A stretch of DNA of 15,864 nucleotides from Fimbriimonadales bacterium (GTDB lineage: Bacteria; Armatimonadota; Fimbriimonadia; Fimbriimonadales; GBS-DC). Below the pieces are notes generated by a model. The model saw only the letters and a program-made list of their open reading frames with translations, had not been told where the DNA came from and made no database searches. This document shows, piece after piece, positions 13,701 to 15,864 of the stretch. The position numbers and the translations under genes were made by a program. Location of the stretch: positions 1 through 15,864 of the forward strand of contig JAOAFW010000354.1 of assembly GCA_026416065.1 (NCBI GenBank), in the 5' to 3' direction. The number at the start of each line of letters is the position of its first letter. Position 1 is the stretch's first letter.

Positions 13701-15383
13701 AGCAGGAAAAGACAGTGGCACATGTACCGCCATCTGGTCGCCATCGAAGTCGGCGTTGTAGGCGTGGCACACCAGCGGGTGGAGCTGAATCGCCTTGCCC
13801 TCTACCAGAATCGGCTCGAACGCCTGAATACCCAGTCGGTGCAGCGTTGGCGCACGGTTCAGCAGAACAGGATGTTCCTTGATAACTGCCTCCAGCGCTT
13901 TCCAGACCTCGGGTTGCTGGCGATCGATGGCGTTCTTCGCGTTCTTGACATTGTTCGCCAGTTGATCGCGAATCAGGCGTTGCATCACGAACGGCTTGAA
14001 CAGTTCCAGTGCCATCTCTTTGGGCAATCCGCACTGGTGCAACTGCAGGTTCGGACCGACCACGATGACCGAGCGTCCGGAGTAGTCCACGCGCTTGCCG
14101 AGCAGGTTCTTGCGGAAGCGCCCCTCCTTGCCTTTGAGCATATCGGAGAGCGATTTGAGGGGGCGTCCGCCGGTGCCTGTGACGGGCTTGGCGCGTTTGG
14201 AGTTGTCGATGAGCGCGTCCACCGCTTCCTGAAGCAGTCGCTTCTCGGAGTTTAAGATGCTCTTGGGCGCGCGAATCTCCATAATCTTGCGCAGGCGGTT
14301 GTTGCGGTTCACGATGCGCCGATACAGGTCGTTCAGGTCGCTTGTGGCGAAGCGTCCGCCGTCGAGTTGCACCATCGGGCGCAGTTCGGGCGGCAACACG
14401 GGCACGGCTTCGAGAATCATCCACTCAGGGCGTGTTTTGCTGTTTTTGAACGCCTCCACGATTTCGAGCCGCTTAATAGCGCGGGCGCGGCGTGTGCCTT
14501 GTGTTTTACTGATTTCCTCGCGCAGCTCGCGGTCGGGTTTCTCCAGATCGATTTGCTTGAGCAGTTCGCGGATGGCTTCTGCGCCCTGTCCGACGCGCAC
14601 CAGCGGGCGGAGGTCGCGCTGGAGTTTGCGCGCGCCCGCAATCAACAGCTGCTCAATGCCCTGCCACGCGCTTTCGTCTAAGAGTTCGTACTGCTGGAGT
14701 TTCGCGAGCCGCTCAATAGCTTTCTCCATATCCTGAAGCATCGCGGCGCGCTCGCGGCGTTCGCTCTCTTTGCGGCTTTCGTACATGCGCACGCGCTCGG
14801 CGATTTGTTGCTCAGTAAGCGTCTCGCGTCCCTGTTCCAGTTCGCGCTCGAGCCGCGCGTCCAGTTCTTGGTACACGCGCTCAATCTCCTCGTCGAAGGT
14901 GCGCTTTTCTTCCTCCACCATCCGCTGAAGGTCGCCGAGGCTCTGCTCGATACCCGCGCGGTCGATGTCGATCACCATGTAGTTGGTGAAGTAGATGACC
15001 TTCTCCAGCTGGCGTGGGGAGATGTCGAGCAGCAGTCCGAGCGGGCTGGGCGGCTGCCCTTTGAGGTACCAAAGGTGGCACACGGGCGCGGCGAGTTCGA
15101 TATGCCCCATGCGCTCGCGGCGCACGCGCGCGCGGGTCACTTCCACACCGCAGCGTTCGCAGCGGATCCCTTTGTTTTTCACACGCTTGTAGCGTCCGCA
15201 CGAGCATTCCCAGTCGCGCGTGGGACCGAAAATGCGTTCACAGAACAGCCCGTCGCGCTCGGGCTTGAACGTGCGGTAGTTGATCGTTTCAGGCTTCTTA
15301 ACTTCACCAAACGACCATGCCCGAATGTCGTCGGGCGACGCGAGTCCGATTTTGAGTGCCTTGATTCGCGAGATGTCCGCCAT
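10791..15383 (-). CDS. rpoC: DNA-directed RNA polymerase beta' subunit
   Basis: This 1530-residue catalytic subunit of RNA polymerase has an N-terminal zinc site with Cys60, 62, 75 and 78. The active-site loop is NADFDGDQ (543-550, three Mg-binding Asp). The bridge helix is near 'DSGARGSTKQLAQLVGMRGL' (793-812). The second zinc site is Cys887, 1037, 1044 and 1047, and the trigger-loop segment is 'GEPGTQLTMRVFHTGGVAGA' (1073-1092). It is longer than the Bacillus (about 1200) or E. coli (1407) proteins. There is a charged coiled-coil insertion at about 150-255 and extra sequence at about 945-1015, and the tail (1470-1530) is acidic then basic. A Shine-Dalgarno GAGGTG (15391-15396) overlaps the rpoB stop, 7 bases before the ATG. 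The rpoB-rpoC gap of 11 bases means one operon. Some usually invariant residues differ (Val1083, Ser858, Leu862). Confidence 0.98.
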   Translation of the reverse strand: MADISRIKALKIGLASPDDIRAWSFGEVKKPETINYRTFKPERDGLFCERIFGPTRDWECSCGRYKRVKNKGIRCERCGVEVTRARVRRERMGHIELAAPVCHLWYLKGQPPSPLGLLLDISPRQLEKVIYFTNYMVIDIDRAGIEQSLGDLQRMVEEEKRTFDEEIERVYQELDARLERELEQGRETLTEQQIAERVRMYESRKESERRERAAMLQDMEKAIERLAKLQQYELLDESAWQGIEQLLIAGARKLQRDLRPLVRVGQGAEAIRELLKQIDLEKPDRELREEISKTQGTRRARAIKRLEIVEAFKNSKTRPEWMILEAVPVLPPELRPMVQLDGGRFATSDLNDLYRRIVNRNNRLRKIMEIRAPKSILNSEKRLLQEAVDALIDNSKRAKPVTGTGGRPLKSLSDMLKGKEGRFRKNLLGKRVDYSGRSVIVVGPNLQLHQCGLPKEMALELFKPFVMQRLIRDQLANNVKNAKNAIDRQQPEVWKALEAVIKEHPVLLNRAPTLHRLGIQAFEPILVEGKAIQLHPLVCHAYNADFDGDQMAVHVPLSFPAQAEARTLMLSTHNLFKPADGSPVVSPLQDIVLGAYYLTMNDPQHQEEVRFHFANPDEARQAFERGEARLHEPINVRLVLPGNEEPELVQTTIGRLIFQEIMPEGLRYHPEWLNKVYNKKTLSAAIREVYQTCGHARTVRFLDDLKALGFEWGLRGGITFALTDMAVPQQRDAILQRAAEEARLIDELFDRGELTQDEKRQRKIELWQRVYDEVSKVMLKELRDDNPLFIITDSGARGSTKQLAQLVGMRGLMMGGFDFRSGGERLVEELPVQHNFQEGLTTLEYFVSGYGARRGLASTALLTANAGYLTRRMCDVAQDVVVRIHDCDTLEGITVSRIEREGDLIETLFQRIRGRTARRDLHHPIENELLVRENEIISEEVAAEIDALAQATERFTQTLRELAAKEEGELFTPDDDQPLKDPVTGEPLLEPYDMVSQEVIDRLHARRDEIHALWEKAGFDWVEHDRVGVPIRSPLTCNARLGVCAQCYGLDMGTLRPVELGTAVGIIAAESIGEPGTQLTMRVFHTGGVAGAGQQIAGFKIGGARTLATTELEERGVTQEAIDLGQDQKGVLLKVASNLLAKPVPLFAIEETTNSEGEEKIEKRTRDSLRKLAKLQEPPNTGINRVEELFEARKPKGEAITVDYEGEVVDIIRSLGRWVMIKATLPVGELLVGKMSLENVEDPGTGIIVLHELEEIRPMHVNRLLEAGVERVTVLDAVLVPPLGSLEVVKGDKVLPGDRLTPGPLNPHELLRLRGVRGVQEYLTQEIQAVYKAQGVDIDDKHLEVIIRQMLRKRRVIDPGDAYFLPGQTVDRFVFEDANQKIIAEGGRPATAEWVLLGVSEAAQQTESFLSAASFQRTVKALTEAAVRGKVDELVGLKENVIIGRLIPAGTGYVKPRFEPKFDWGARAAEAVVEARQPTLESLFAEELTPANEDDTTGAEATITLSESESPPESGEDTPKPQRGRKKTDG

Positions 15384-15394
15384 ACAATTTCACC

Positions 15395-15864
15395 TCATGC
15401 GTTGCCGTCAATCAGCGCGCTGGCAGGCAGGTCTTCCAGCAGCGGCTTGGGTTTGGGTTCATCAATCGTGTCGAGGTCTTCGAGACTGCGCAGGTCGTGT
15501 GCCACATCGTTCTCGTCGATGATTTGCACCTTGAGACCGAGCGCGCGCAGCTCGTTGACCAGAATCTTGAATGATTCGGGCACGGATGGCTGAATCACGG
15601 GCGCGCCCTTGATAATCGCTTCGAAGGTGTGGATGCGTCCGTTAACATCATCCGACTTGATGGTGAGCATCTCTTGCAGGGTATGGGCGGCGCCATCGGC
15701 TTCGAGTGCCCAGCCTTCCATCCCGCCGAGCCGTTGCCCGCCGAACTGCGCCTTGCCACCCAGCGGCTGCTGCGTGACCAGCGAGTAGGGTCCTATCGAA
15801 CGGGCGTGGATTTTCTCCTCTGCGAGGTGTTCGAGTTTCAAGATGTACAGGTAGCCAACGGCGA
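15395..15864 (-). CDS. rpoB: DNA-directed RNA polymerase beta subunit (C-terminal part only)
   Basis: The frame is open from the right edge to a TGA at 15395-15397, giving 155 complete codons plus a partial one. The start lies outside the window. It matches the end of RpoB: 'VGYLYILKLEHLAEEKIHAR', 'YSLVTQQPLGGKAQFGGQRL', 'LQEMLTIKSDDVNGR', 'VPESFKILVNELRALGLKVQ'. This region clamps onto beta' and lies near the RNA exit side. The stretch normally reading GEMEVWALEAYGA has Gly, Gly and Asp at three normally invariant places. It is the promoter-proximal gene of the rpoBC unit visible here. Confidence 0.97.
   Translation of the reverse strand, partial: AVGYLYILKLEHLAEEKIHARSIGPYSLVTQQPLGGKAQFGGQRLGGMEGWALEADGAAHTLQEMLTIKSDDVNGRIHTFEAIIKGAPVIQPSVPESFKILVNELRALGLKVQIIDENDVAHDLRSLEDLDTIDEPKPKPLLEDLPASALIDGNA

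Noticed and set aside
12615..14424. Several 240-300-codon open frames on both strands within rpoC
   Set aside because: The rpoC frame is continuous and conserved throughout. The others show no domain, signal or initiation site.
1..15864. CRISPR array, tRNA/rRNA genes, transposase or phage genes
   Set aside because: No regularly spaced direct repeats, cloverleaf-like segments, rRNA signatures or mobile-element proteins were seen on either strand.

Overview
The window looks like ordinary chromosome from a moderately GC-rich bacterium. It is most consistent with Armatimonadota, possibly a Fimbriimonadia-like lineage; this is inference. The clues are a secreted pseudopilin with the DUF1559 / H-X9-DG architecture and the 'LFPVFAQARE' N-terminus common in that phylum, an ANTAR response regulator, SpoVR and PspA in one stretch, and large lineage-type insertions in RpoC. 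I see no phage, transposase, CRISPR, tRNA or rRNA. Genes are densely packed: no gene-free stretch exceeds about 270 bases, and the longest (4693-4962) holds an inverted repeat, a promoter, a possible operator and a leader hairpin.

Layout. 1-560 (-): secreted DUF2092/LolA-like protein, cut by the window edge. 631-1800 (+): lipoyl-bearing acyltransferase (E2-like), divergent from it. 1801-2892 (-): AcuC-type histone-deacetylase-fold enzyme whose stop codon abuts that of the E2 gene. 2993-4081 (+): Gfo/Idh/MocA oxidoreductase, followed after 20 bases by an ANTAR response regulator (4102-4692). 4963-5829 (+): DUF1559 pseudopilin with its own promoter, leader hairpin and terminator. 5958-7394 (+): SpoVR. 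7423-8232 (-): PspA, convergent with SpoVR across a long palindrome. 8290-10266 (-): methionyl-tRNA synthetase with a fused C-terminal tRNA-binding domain. 10294-10695 (-): cytidine deaminase. 10791-15383 (-): rpoC. 15395-15864 (-): the 3' end of rpoB, running out of the window.

How it works together. The right half is housekeeping (transcription, pyrimidine salvage, tRNA charging), all on the minus strand. The left half is a set of short transcription units: acyl metabolism and deacylation, an oxidoreductase with a phospho-regulated antiterminator, a surface filament protein, and envelope/stress proteins.

Main points for a second look. (a) A shared extended -10 element, RGGTAYANT, sits upstream of seven genes, including a back-to-back pair forming one palindrome. 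(b) An ideal in-frame internal Shine-Dalgarno and ATG inside metG could release the tRNA-binding domain as a separate protein, after a linker that looks like a translated intergenic repeat. (c) There are unexpected substitutions in near-invariant segments of RpoB and RpoC. (d) There are several palindromic intergenic elements. No obviously new multi-gene system is visible.
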